DNA of 24,439 nucleotides, from NCBI GenBank assembly GCA_023261465.1, contig JAHFOW010000017.1, positions 1-24,439 on the forward strand, in the 5' to 3' direction. The position numbers were made by a program, and so were the translations under genes. A model generated the notes under the pieces. It was not told the DNA's origin. It made no database searches and was given only the letters and a program-made list of their open reading frames with translations. This document shows, in pieces, positions 1-6,741 of the stretch (within the stretch, counting starts at the first letter, position 1; each line of letters starts with the position of its first letter). The stretch is from Planctomycetota bacterium. GTDB lineage: Bacteria > Planctomycetota > Brocadiia > Brocadiales > Brocadiaceae.

Positions 1-542
1 AGCTGTATCCGCCGGCGGTTGATGTCAATGAGGTTGGTATAGGCAAAATAAATATCCGAAATTTTCTTTTGTACATTTATCGGGGGCAGAAGTACTTTGA
101 AATCCTTAATTTTAAATAGCCCGAGCTTCCCCTGCGCGGCTCCCGCAGCAATTTGTTGAAATTTAAATTTATTGCGTGGCGTCGCTAGATGACATAACAA
201 ATAATTTGGATTACACACATTTGTATTTGTGCTAATTTTGGCTGCATTTTCGGTTAGATTGGCCCCATCGAGTGCTTCCGTAACTATACCTACATCTCCA
301 ATATTTATGCCAACAATCGTAACTAAAATATCATTATTCTTAACTGTATATTGCTTTATCTTTTGAAAGGTAGAATCGGCGATATAAACAGGTTCTTGTA
401 TTTCAATTTTACCATTTCCAATATCTCTAGCCCGTATATAAGGATGCTTGGTTGGAGCGGTTAAAAGTTCGTGCCCTTTAGGTAATCGTTTCCCTCCTTT
501 TATGGTCGCTATGCTTTCAATTTTTACTGTTTGATTTTTCAT
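1..542 (-). CDS. hsdS: Type I restriction enzyme specificity subunit HsdS, N-terminal part (runs off window)
   Basis: This is the DNA-recognition subunit of a type I restriction-modification complex; it binds the target sequence and holds the HsdM methylase and HsdR nuclease. 180 codons are visible from ATG at 542 to the left window edge, with no stop. The protein begins MKNQTVKIESIATIKGGKRL, and the GGKRLPKG followed by YIRARDI matches the start of a target-recognition domain. Near the edge, LPPINVQKKISDI is the usual end of the first recognition domain and entry into the central conserved helix. The start overlaps by ATGA with a short reading frame that resembles the hsdM 3' end (541-569), suggesting former translational coupling to an hsdM. 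Whether the second recognition domain and hsdR follow cannot be seen. Family call is firm; activity is unknown because the neighbouring locus is decayed. Confidence 0.85.
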   Translation of the reverse strand, partial: MKNQTVKIESIATIKGGKRLPKGHELLTAPTKHPYIRARDIGNGKIEIQEPVYIADSTFQKIKQYTVKNNDILVTIVGINIGDVGIVTEALDGANLTENAAKISTNTNVCNPNYLLCHLATPRNKFKFQQIAAGAAQGKLGLFKIKDFKVLLPPINVQKKISDIYFAYTNLIDINRRRIQ

Positions 543-569
543 ATCACAAACTTCTTAAAATTCTCACTA
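541..569 (-). pseudogene. Duplicate hsdM 3'-end remnant upstream of hsdS
   Basis: Read on the minus strand, 541-569 encodes SENFKKFVI followed by TGA, and the intact hsdM ends SENFKKLGI at 1866-1895. At DNA level 17 consecutive bases are identical (AGTGAGAATTTTAAGAA), followed by further partial identity. The TGA overlaps the hsdS ATG as ATGA, a normal hsdM/hsdS junction. The simplest reading is that hsdS was once fused to its own hsdM here and only the last codons of that gene remain. The open frame continues left of SENF (YGYFRAFQQH) into the repeat at 601-726, where homology is not evident. Confidence 0.55.
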
Positions 570-600
570 TGCTGTTGAAAAGCTCTAAAATAACCATAAG

Positions 601-726
601 CGTCATTCCCGCATGCTTTTAACGGGAATCCAGTTTATTTGTATGGTTCACTGCTCCCTTACTTAATACATGCAGGGACAAGGTTCGCGTGGACAAGTCT
701 GGATTCCTGCTTTCGCAGGAATGACA
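601..726. repeat. MITE-like dispersed element with imperfect terminal inverted repeats
   Basis: The left end 601-633 (CGTCATTCCCGC... to GGAATCCAG) and right end 699-725 (CTGGATTCCTGC... to GGAATGACA) are imperfect inverted copies of each other. Each end also folds on itself (TTCCCG/CGGGAA and TTCCTGC/GCAGGAA). The roughly 65 bp between them is not coding. GTCATTCCCGC-type ends are common in dispersed non-coding repeats of many bacteria. It lies between the second DUF1016 fragment and the hsdM-tail remnant, so it may mark a past rearrangement. Confidence 0.7.
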
Positions 727-758
727 TTGTGATTTTAATCTCTTGATTGAACTATTAT

Positions 759-1032
759 TCATGACTTATCCGCCTTCCGCCTCAGTTCGGCTTCAATCTC
801 TTCTACCGTGGGCAGGCTGCCTTTCAATTCTGACGGTAAGGATTCAACAAGTCTCGACCAGCCTTGCTGAAGACTCGCTTTGACATACCACAAGCGGGCA
901 TTTTGGTCTTTAACCCGTTGTAAAAGACTAATGGTGTGACCCCCCCCAAGTCAATTGTGAAACAACCTGTTTCACAATTTGCCGATCCAGGTATGCCTCA
1001 TCCGTAAAAAAACGCATAATACTAATTCGCTT
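759..1032 (-). pseudogene. Broken DUF1016 (YhcG-type PDDEXK nuclease) gene, fragment B
   Basis: Two adjacent minus-strand frames together give parts of a DUF1016 protein. The first (1017 down to about 948) reads MRFFTDEAYLDRQIVKQVV then SQLTWG, matching the N-terminal DUF1016 helix block. The second (about 940 down to TGA at 759-761) reads GHTISLLQRVKDQNARLWY then VKASLQQGWSR. It jumps straight to LPSELKGSLPTVEEIEAEL, the usual extreme C-terminus. The frames are separated by a run of eight G at 940-947, where the family expects WGH. The whole central region and the catalytic PDDEXK domain are missing between GWSR and LPSEL. The gene is therefore dead through 5' truncation, a homopolymer frameshift and an internal deletion. 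Such proteins are often encoded between hsdM and hsdS, which fits this position. Confidence 0.8.
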
Positions 1033-1116
1033 TCAAACATTAAATATATATGCTATACTTCCTTCATTTACACTGGACTATATTGTATCTTTTGACGGCA
1101 AATTGGTATAAATTGT

Positions 1117-1488
1117 TTAACTCTGATGTCTGTGAATTCTATATCCAGATTCGGAAAGCACGATCACAAATGATTTTTCAGTATTCAATAGGTCTTTTTC
1201 CTTGTTCATAACCTCAGCTATATTTTTTGCAATCCGACTTGTGTTGATAAGACGATAGCGAAGCAGTATTATTTTCCCTCGTCCCCACAATGTGCCAAAT
1301 TCGATGAGTCCTCCAAAATCTTTATCACCAGAGAGTAGTATCAAGTCGTGCTTTTCAGAATATTCTAAAATCTTTTGGTCATCGCACCCGGCAAGTCCTA
1401 CTTCTGGAATAAAGAGAATCTCAAAGCCTGCCTTGCGTAGTTCGTTGATAATACCGGCGTGGATATTTTCATCTGCGAGTATTTTCAT
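1117..1488 (-). CDS. DUF5615 family PIN-like protein, probable toxin of a DUF433/DUF5615 pair
   Basis: A 123-residue protein that starts MKILADENI, the hallmark opening of DUF5615 proteins, with acidic residues at the site that binds metal in PIN-fold nucleases. A second acidic motif, LILLSGDKDF, lies at about residues 49-58, as in the family. These proteins resemble VapC-type ribonucleases and are usually encoded directly after a DUF433 partner. Here the start overlaps the partner's stop by four bases (ATGA at 1485-1488), so the two are translated as a unit. The length is typical of the family. Toxin activity is inferred from family and gene pairing and is not shown by the sequence. The pair sits inside the hsdM-hsdS interval, in the same orientation. 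Confidence 0.82.
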   Translation of the reverse strand: MKILADENIHAGIINELRKAGFEILFIPEVGLAGCDDQKILEYSEKHDLILLSGDKDFGGLIEFGTLWGRGKIILLRYRLINTSRIAKNIAEVMNKEKDLLNTEKSFVIVLSESGYRIHRHQS

Positions 1489-1733
1489 GGTTGCTCTTTG
1501 TTTGCAAAGACATTAACCTCTTCTCCCTGAAATTGTCGAGCGGCAAAATCCAAAGCCGCATCTAATCCTTCTTCCGTCAGCGTTGGATAACCTCGAAGGA
1601 TTTCCTCTCGGGTCATGCCTGAAGCAATGTTTTGCAGTATCAGAGCCACAGATATTCTTGTGCTCCTAATAATAGGCTTGCCATTAAGAATTTTGGGGTC
1701 GCATACAATGAGACATTTCTCCTGTTTCTCCAT
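1485..1733 (-). CDS. DUF433 family antitoxin-like protein
   Basis: An 82-residue protein beginning MEKQEKCLIVCDPKILNGKP. The segment GKPIIRSTRISVALILQ followed by GMTREEILRGYPTLTEEGLD is the DUF433 signature, a small helix-turn-helix-like fold. I chose the ATG at 1733 because AAGGAG lies about 7 bases upstream and the family starts here. An in-frame upstream extension to 1838 would read through the DUF1016 fragment. The protein is likely the antitoxin and autoregulator for the DUF5615 gene, whose ATG overlaps its stop. That role is inferred from known gene pairs; no operator was identified. Confidence 0.82.
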   Translation of the reverse strand: MEKQEKCLIVCDPKILNGKPIIRSTRISVALILQNIASGMTREEILRGYPTLTEEGLDAALDFAARQFQGEEVNVFANKEQP

Positions 1734-1761
1734 AAGATTCTCCTTAAAATATTTCTTGTTA

Positions 1762-1863
1762 TCATTGGAACAAATTCTTCCAGGGTATTTGTGCAGCAAC
1801 CTGCTGTATAAATTCTTTGTCCGGCCATGTCTCCACAAAAGGACGCATATCTTTTACATCCTT
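1762..1863 (-). pseudogene. DUF1016 (YhcG-type) N-terminal remnant, fragment A
   Basis: Immediately after the hsdM stop, a minus-strand frame reads KDMRPFVETWPDKEFIQQVA then AQIPWKNLFQ and ends in TGA TAA. MR.F....PD..F.QQV.AQIPW is the conserved N-terminal DUF1016 segment. Nothing DUF1016-like follows; the frame stops about 30 bases before the DUF433 ATG. It covers the same part of the family as fragment B (759-1032) but with different sequence, so these are remains of two separate genes, not two halves of one. Confidence 0.72.
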
Positions 1864-1865
1864 CT

Positions 1866-3959
1866 TTATATTCCCAATTTCTTAAAATTCTCACTGATTT
1901 TTTTTACCAGATCACCGGCTTGGACGTTCAGGTCTTCCAGTTCAGAATGAATCGTCCGCATGGCCTCGCCAAAATCAAAGTCAGGGTCTTCTTCCTCCGG
2001 TGCCACGCCTACATACCTGCCTGGCGTCAGACTCCAGTCGTTTTCTTTCAGCTCCTCTTTACCCACCAGCTTAACCAACCCTTCCACATCGCGCAGTATC
2101 TCATCAGGGAAACGCTCCACAAGCCACTCGGCTTGATGGTGGAAATAACGGGCAAGTTTTAATTGACTCACCGCATTATCGCGGGCTGCTTCGGTTTGTT
2201 TTCTGAGGTTAGTAATTTCCCGTGTCTTCCATTCCTCGCTCTCTCTGGCGTTGTGGGTATTCAGGCATTCATCAATCAAGCGATTCATAAGCCGGTACAT
2301 GAGTTCTGCTTCTTTGATGAGCTTGTTGTTTTCCTCTGCCAGTGATTCTAATTCTTTTATTACTTCGGGTAGAGACGCAACATTTTGCGTCTCTACGGCT
2401 GTCTTTTTCCACCACTCGCTTCTTCCTTCAGCCAATTTGGCAAATATCCGGCAGTTGTCCTTGTAGACTTGCAGACACGCCGCAAGTTCCTTAACTGTCT
2501 CCGCGTGTTTAGCATCCTTCGGGAGCGTGGAGAGAAACGGCTCAAGCTCTTTGTTTAACCTGGCAAAAACAGTTTCATAGTCGCGGGCAAGAGAGATGCT
2601 TTGCACTGCTTCATTGAGCGTGGCAGTAATATAATTTACCACCAAATCGTGAAAGCGCTTGGGCTCGCCGCGATAGAGCCAGATGATAGAGAGGATATTT
2701 TGCAACTGCTCCGGGCTGAAATCATAGATTTTCCGGGTTACCTTTCTGTAGATGTTTCTGGCATCTATCATCAGCACCTTGTCTTTTAGTTCTCTTGATT
2801 TTGCTTTATTAAAATACCAGAGTTCACAGGGAACCGTGCGGGTATAGAAAAAGTTGGAGCGGATGGCAATCATAATGTCCACATGGCCGGTTTCTATCAG
2901 CTTTTCCCGCACCCTGGCCTCGCCTTTACCGGCGCTTGAGGCTTGAGATGACATCACAAATCCGGCTCTGCCTTGTTCGGTGAGGTAGCTGTAAAAATAA
3001 CTGATCCATACATAGTTGCCGTTAGTCACTTTGCTTTTTGGGTTTACTCCGGGTAAGCCAAAAGGCAGGCGGGGGTCGTTTTTGATCTTATCCGCGTCAA
3101 TCTCATCCACATTAAACGGCGGATTTGCCATCACAAAGTCGGCCTTTTTAAACAAATTATGCGGGTCTTCGTAATAAGTAATCGCTTTTTTAATATCGCC
3201 AACCAGTCCATGCACCGCCAGATTCATCTTTGCCAGATTAATCGTAGTAGCGTTTTTCTCCAGTCCATAAAAACTCAAGGTATCGTTTGGATTTTGATGC
3301 AGGCTCTCCACAAATCGGGCGCTCTGGACAAACATCCCGCCGCTGCCGCAGGCCGGATCCATTACCGTGCCTCGTTTAGGCTCTAAGACATTGGCAATAA
3401 GCGACACCAGAGAAACCGGCGTAAAAAATTCCCCGCCGTCATGCGCTTTTTGATCGGCAAACTGGGTGAGAAAATATTCATAAATCCTGCCAAATACATC
3501 GCCGTCAACCTTTTTAAGTTCTTCTGGATTCAACGCCCGAAGCAGTTGGCCGAGTATTTCATTATCCAACTCGCGGTATTCCTGCTTAGGCAGCACTCCG
3601 CGCAGCGTTTCATAATCGGTCTCAATGGACTCCATTGCGTCAATTACTGCTTTTGCCCGGTCATCGCTGTCTTTTAAACCCACCAGATAATCGAATTGAG
3701 CTTTGGACTGTAAAAAAATTGAGGATTTTTTACTGAAATCCTCTTTGGTTAGTTCTTTTTTGACGCCGCCCCTTGTTGGCAGATTAGCTTCAATATTATC
3801 TCTTACCGCAAGATACCGGCTGTACGCATGGCGCAAAAACACCAGACCCATCACCGGCATAAAATATTCATTGCTGGCATAATTGGAGTTGGCCCGAAGA
3901 GTGTCAGCCGCGCTCCAGAGCCTTCTTTCGATCGCTTCGATGTTTTGTAGTTGTGACAT
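1866..3959 (-). CDS. hsdM: Type I restriction-modification DNA methyltransferase subunit HsdM
   Basis: This N6-adenine methyltransferase subunit transfers a methyl group from S-adenosylmethionine to adenine at the site chosen by HsdS. Residues 1-65 match the HsdM N-terminal helical domain (IERRLWSAADTLR). SAM-binding motif I, DPACGSGG, is at 201-208, and catalytic motif IV, NPPF, is at 279-282, both intact. At 697 residues it is clearly longer than E. coli HsdM (529), because of a charged, coiled-coil-like C-terminal extension. Within that extension, residues about 522-531 (VETQNVASL) are encoded by a 28-bp dispersed palindrome inserted in frame. The ATG at 3959 has no obvious ribosome-binding site and lies 42 bases after radC. 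The gene looks intact, but the downstream interval to hsdS is decayed, so complex formation is uncertain. Confidence 0.93.
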   Translation of the reverse strand: MSQLQNIEAIERRLWSAADTLRANSNYASNEYFMPVMGLVFLRHAYSRYLAVRDNIEANLPTRGGVKKELTKEDFSKKSSIFLQSKAQFDYLVGLKDSDDRAKAVIDAMESIETDYETLRGVLPKQEYRELDNEILGQLLRALNPEELKKVDGDVFGRIYEYFLTQFADQKAHDGGEFFTPVSLVSLIANVLEPKRGTVMDPACGSGGMFVQSARFVESLHQNPNDTLSFYGLEKNATTINLAKMNLAVHGLVGDIKKAITYYEDPHNLFKKADFVMANPPFNVDEIDADKIKNDPRLPFGLPGVNPKSKVTNGNYVWISYFYSYLTEQGRAGFVMSSQASSAGKGEARVREKLIETGHVDIMIAIRSNFFYTRTVPCELWYFNKAKSRELKDKVLMIDARNIYRKVTRKIYDFSPEQLQNILSIIWLYRGEPKRFHDLVVNYITATLNEAVQSISLARDYETVFARLNKELEPFLSTLPKDAKHAETVKELAACLQVYKDNCRIFAKLAEGRSEWWKKTAVETQNVASLPEVIKELESLAEENNKLIKEAELMYRLMNRLIDECLNTHNARESEEWKTREITNLRKQTEAARDNAVSQLKLARYFHHQAEWLVERFPDEILRDVEGLVKLVGKEELKENDWSLTPGRYVGVAPEEEDPDFDFGEAMRTIHSELEDLNVQAGDLVKKISENFKKLGI
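2369..2396. repeat. GTAGAGACGC palindrome, copy 1 (inside hsdM)
   Basis: A 28-bp hairpin with arms GTAGAGACGCAA and TTGCGTCTCTAC, the same element as at 7541-7568, 20735-20762 and 22155-22182. This copy lies in the hsdM coding sequence, in frame, and is translated as VETQNVASL. Confidence 0.9.
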
Positions 3960-4001
3960 AATGTTATTTACACCGTTAGATATTAAGCATCTAACTGCGG
4001 T

Positions 4002-4679
4002 TTACTTAAAAAGTAATCCTTTCTCCTTAAAACTGATATAACCGTCGTCGGTAATAATGATATGATCCAGTACTTCAATATCAAGAATAGCGCCTGATTG
4101 AATCAGCTTTTCTGTGAGTTTAATATCTGCCTCTGACACTTCTATATTTTTTGACGGGTGGTTATGCGCAAGTATAACCAAAGATGCAAGACGGCGAATT
4201 GCTGGCTCAAATACCTCGCGCGGATGCACCAGAGTTTCTGTAAGTGTTCCGATAGAAATAGTTTCTTTATGAACGAACTGCTTGCGGGCGTTGAGATAGA
4301 GCGCTATAAAATATTCTTTTTGTTTGCCCCGCAAATCGGCAAGCTGGTCAACGGTTGCCCGTACGGAATCGAGAACAGGAAGGGAATCATTAAAGGAACC
4401 GACCGCGCGGCTGCCAAGTTCCAAAGCTGCCTTGATGGTAATAGCCTTGGTATCTTCCAGCCCCTTAATGCCGGTGAGCTCGTCTTTTGTGACAGATAAA
4501 AGCCTTGATAAGGGATATTTTTTCAAAGTTTCCCTGGCAATATCCAAAGCGCTTTTGCCTGCCCTGCCGGTGCGAATAAGGATTGCCAGAAGTTCAGCAT
4601 CGCTTAAGTTTTCCGCACCTTTTTCAGAAAGCTTTTCTCTGGGCCGCTTATGTTTTGGTAAATCCTTTATTTTTCCCAT
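4002..4679 (-). CDS. radC: RadC family protein (JAMM/MPN+ domain)
   Basis: A 225-residue protein with the two-part RadC layout. An N-terminal helix-hairpin-helix-like region holds LSDAELLAILIRTG (about 26-39) and LTGIKGLEDTKAITIKAALE (about 68-87). The C-terminal JAB1/MPN+ domain carries the metal-binding motif HNHPSKNIEVSEAD, with the HxH and distal Asp intact. The biochemical role of RadC is not settled; old links to DNA repair are doubtful, and relatives are frequent in mobile and defence regions. The ATG at 4679 has GGAG about 9 bases upstream. The gene starts 37 bases after mqnC and ends 42 bases before hsdM on the same strand, so it may be read with either. Length is normal for the family. 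Confidence 0.93.
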   Translation of the reverse strand: MGKIKDLPKHKRPREKLSEKGAENLSDAELLAILIRTGRAGKSALDIARETLKKYPLSRLLSVTKDELTGIKGLEDTKAITIKAALELGSRAVGSFNDSLPVLDSVRATVDQLADLRGKQKEYFIALYLNARKQFVHKETISIGTLTETLVHPREVFEPAIRRLASLVILAHNHPSKNIEVSEADIKLTEKLIQSGAILDIEVLDHIIITDDGYISFKEKGLLFK

Positions 4680-4716
4680 AGCGGTATCTCCTCAGTGTTA
4701 TCAAATATCTTTGGCA

Positions 4717-5823
4717 TTATACACGATAATATAAATCCCTCTGCATTGGCTTGTACCCCACGTCTTGGATAAGAAATTCTATTTCTTCCTTGCTCATCCG
4801 GTAACTCACGCCCGCCGCCTTCACCACGTTTTCCTCAATCATGGTGCTGCCCATGTCATTAGCGCCGAATTTCAAGGAAAGCTGGGCGATTTTTGCGCCC
4901 TGCGTGACCCACGACGCCTGTATATTCGCAACATTGTCTAAAAAGAGCCGTGCGATGGCAAGTGTCTTCAGATAGTCATAGCTCCCCACGAATCCCATCT
5001 CTTCGTGGGTTGGAGAATCATCCGTATCTAATTGGGTATTTTTCGGCTGAAACGTCCATGCAATAAAGGCGGTGAAACCGCCTGTCTCGTCCTGTAGTTG
5101 ACGTATTTTTTCAAGGTGTTCGATACGCTCTGCTACCGTTTCAACATGTCCAAACATCATAGTTGCCGTTGTACGCATACCAAGTCTATGCGCCTCACGC
5201 ATGACGTCGAGCCACTCCTGTGCGCTGCATTTGTTGGGACTCAGGAGATTCCTGCACCGGTCTACCAGGATTTCAGCGCCGCCGCCAGGAATTGAATCAA
5301 GTCCAGCGTCTTTAAGCCGTTTAATAACATCACAGATGTGTATACCATTCAGTTTTGAAAAATGCATAATTTCCGGGGGCGAAAAGGCATGAATATGGAC
5401 GTTAAATTTTGCCTTAATGGACTGTAATAAATCCTCATAAAAATCCAATTTCAATGTGGGATGCAGTCCGCCCTGCATGAGTATCTGCCGGCCGCCCAAC
5501 GCAAGCGTTTCTTCAATTTTCTTAAATAAGATATTTTTTGAAATAATATATCCGTCACTGTGTTTGACATCTTTATAAAAGGCGCAAAACTTACAGCCCG
5601 ACGTGCAGATATTCGTGTAATTAATGTTTCTATCTATAATGTACGTCCGGTAATCTTCCGGATGTTTTTTCCTGCACATCTCATCGGCTGCCATGCCGGG
5701 GACGGTAATATCTTTTACAGAAAATAATTTAAGACATTCTTGTGATGAAATTCTTTGGTTATGCAGTGGTTTTTCAAGGATGTCTTCAATTTCGGTTGAT
5801 AAAACAGATGTATTACGTTTCAT
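4717..5823 (-). CDS. mqnC: Cyclic dehypoxanthinyl futalosine synthase MqnC (radical SAM)
   Basis: This radical SAM enzyme closes the ring of dehypoxanthinyl futalosine in the futalosine pathway to menaquinone. With the start used here (368 residues), the CX3CX2C iron-sulfur motif is C73, C77, C80 (CTSGCKFC). It is preceded by YIIDRNINYTN and followed by GGRQILMQGGLHP, HIHAFSPPEI, GGGAEILVDR, TTATMMFGHVET and GANDMGSTMIEENVV. These are MqnC signatures and distinguish it from the sister enzyme MqnE. I chose ATG 5823 because GGAGG lies about 9 bases upstream; the ATG at 5871 would extend into mqnA by a further 48 bases. The start overlaps the mqnA stop by 11 bases, so the two genes are translationally coupled. 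The pathway genes mqnB, mqnD and mqnE are not in the window. Confidence 0.95.
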   Translation of the reverse strand: MKRNTSVLSTEIEDILEKPLHNQRISSQECLKLFSVKDITVPGMAADEMCRKKHPEDYRTYIIDRNINYTNICTSGCKFCAFYKDVKHSDGYIISKNILFKKIEETLALGGRQILMQGGLHPTLKLDFYEDLLQSIKAKFNVHIHAFSPPEIMHFSKLNGIHICDVIKRLKDAGLDSIPGGGAEILVDRCRNLLSPNKCSAQEWLDVMREAHRLGMRTTATMMFGHVETVAERIEHLEKIRQLQDETGGFTAFIAWTFQPKNTQLDTDDSPTHEEMGFVGSYDYLKTLAIARLFLDNVANIQASWVTQGAKIAQLSLKFGANDMGSTMIEENVVKAAGVSYRMSKEEIEFLIQDVGYKPMQRDLYYRV

Positions 5824-6607
5824 TAAAAACAACCTCCGCTCCCTTCGGGGCCAGCCCCAGAGATGTTGCATGATGATAAAACGCCCGCAACCCCTTTATC
5901 TCATCCTCACCTAAATTATAGCGAATCGATTTTGTAAGATAATAAAAACACCGCTCACGGGGAAGCTGAAGTCTCTGAGATTCAGCAACCGCAATGGTCT
6001 CAACCGACCGCACGCCGTTATCCCTGGCGTTCTTTAATAACGCATTAATGCCTGATATGTGACACCCGCGTTTCACAACCCAGACCGCAAAGACGAAGGG
6101 AAGCCCTGTATATTCAAACCACGCCTGACCCAAATCCAGGATAACGTATCCATTATCAGCAACCTTCATGGCATTATCCCCGATGATCAGGACTGCATCG
6201 GTATCTGCCTGTGAAACATCATCGTGTTTATTCCACGACGTATACCGGGGCGTAAGGTGATACTGTTCCTTTAAAATAATTCTGGTAAGGGCGCAGGATG
6301 TTAGAGAGCTTTTGTCTAACGCAACGGTGTGGATAGCATGTAACGGGACTTTCGAAAATATCTTTACGCTCTCAACTGTCCCGATTGCAGAAATTGAAAT
6401 ATCGGGAATGATCGCATAGTTGCCATTTCTAAAGTATTCGATGGAAGGGATAAGGGCGACGTCAATCTGGTCGTTGTTCAACATATTCGGCAAAAGTGAC
6501 GGCACTTCGAACGTCAATTCAAGGGAGTCCGCACGTTGATTCAGCCCATAAATCAAGGGCTTGGCGTTCATGTAAGGAACAACGCCCATCCTGAGTCTCT
6601 TTGACAT
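5813..6607 (-). CDS. mqnA: Chorismate dehydratase MqnA
   Basis: This enzyme removes water from chorismate to make 3-enolpyruvyl benzoate, the first step of the futalosine route to menaquinone. The protein (264 residues from ATG 6607) opens MSKRLRMGVVPYMNAKPLIY, the conserved MqnA substrate-binding start. It continues with a periplasmic-binding-protein-like fold: VPSLLPNMLN, DVALIPSIEYFRN, LDKSSLTSCALTRIIL, DAVLIIGDNAM, DLGQAW and GLPFVFAVWV. A longer frame beginning at a TTG (6697) exists, but its 30 extra residues do not fit the family, so ATG 6607 is preferred. It overlaps mqnC by 11 bases. The first gene of the unit starts here, divergent from the FmdE-like gene. Confidence 0.94.
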   Translation of the reverse strand: MSKRLRMGVVPYMNAKPLIYGLNQRADSLELTFEVPSLLPNMLNNDQIDVALIPSIEYFRNGNYAIIPDISISAIGTVESVKIFSKVPLHAIHTVALDKSSLTSCALTRIILKEQYHLTPRYTSWNKHDDVSQADTDAVLIIGDNAMKVADNGYVILDLGQAWFEYTGLPFVFAVWVVKRGCHISGINALLKNARDNGVRSVETIAVAESQRLQLPRERCFYYLTKSIRYNLGEDEIKGLRAFYHHATSLGLAPKGAEVVFNET

Positions 6608-6688
6608 AATACGCTTGCCTAAATTATCTTTCTCGTATAAACTATTGGACAGTAATTTTAAAAGGTCAATTCTAAATGAGTTTCGTTT

Positions 6689-6717
6689 ATTCTTCAATGA
6701 AGAATTGTTGCAATTGT
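6689..6717. promoter_or_regulatory. Inverted repeats in the mqnA / FmdE-like divergent intergenic region
   Basis: ATTCTTC-AAT-GAAGAAT at 6689-6705 is a perfect 7-bp inverted repeat with a 3-base spacer, followed at once by AATTG-TTG-CAATT. Their place between two divergent genes makes an operator possible. No known regulator motif is recognised. Confidence 0.3.
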
Positions 6718-6741
6718 TCTTAAATGAAAGGATTACCGACC

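Noticed and set aside
1292..1516. Plus-strand open frame opposite the DUF5615 gene
   Set aside because: It is the antisense shadow of a recognisable family protein and has no ribosome-binding site or homology I can see.
5824..5871. Longer MqnC start at ATG 5871
   Set aside because: The extra 16 residues lie inside mqnA coding sequence and lack a ribosome-binding site, while ATG 5823 has GGAGG.
6608..6697. Longer MqnA start at TTG 6697
   Set aside because: The added 30 residues do not match the family N-terminus, which begins right after ATG 6607.
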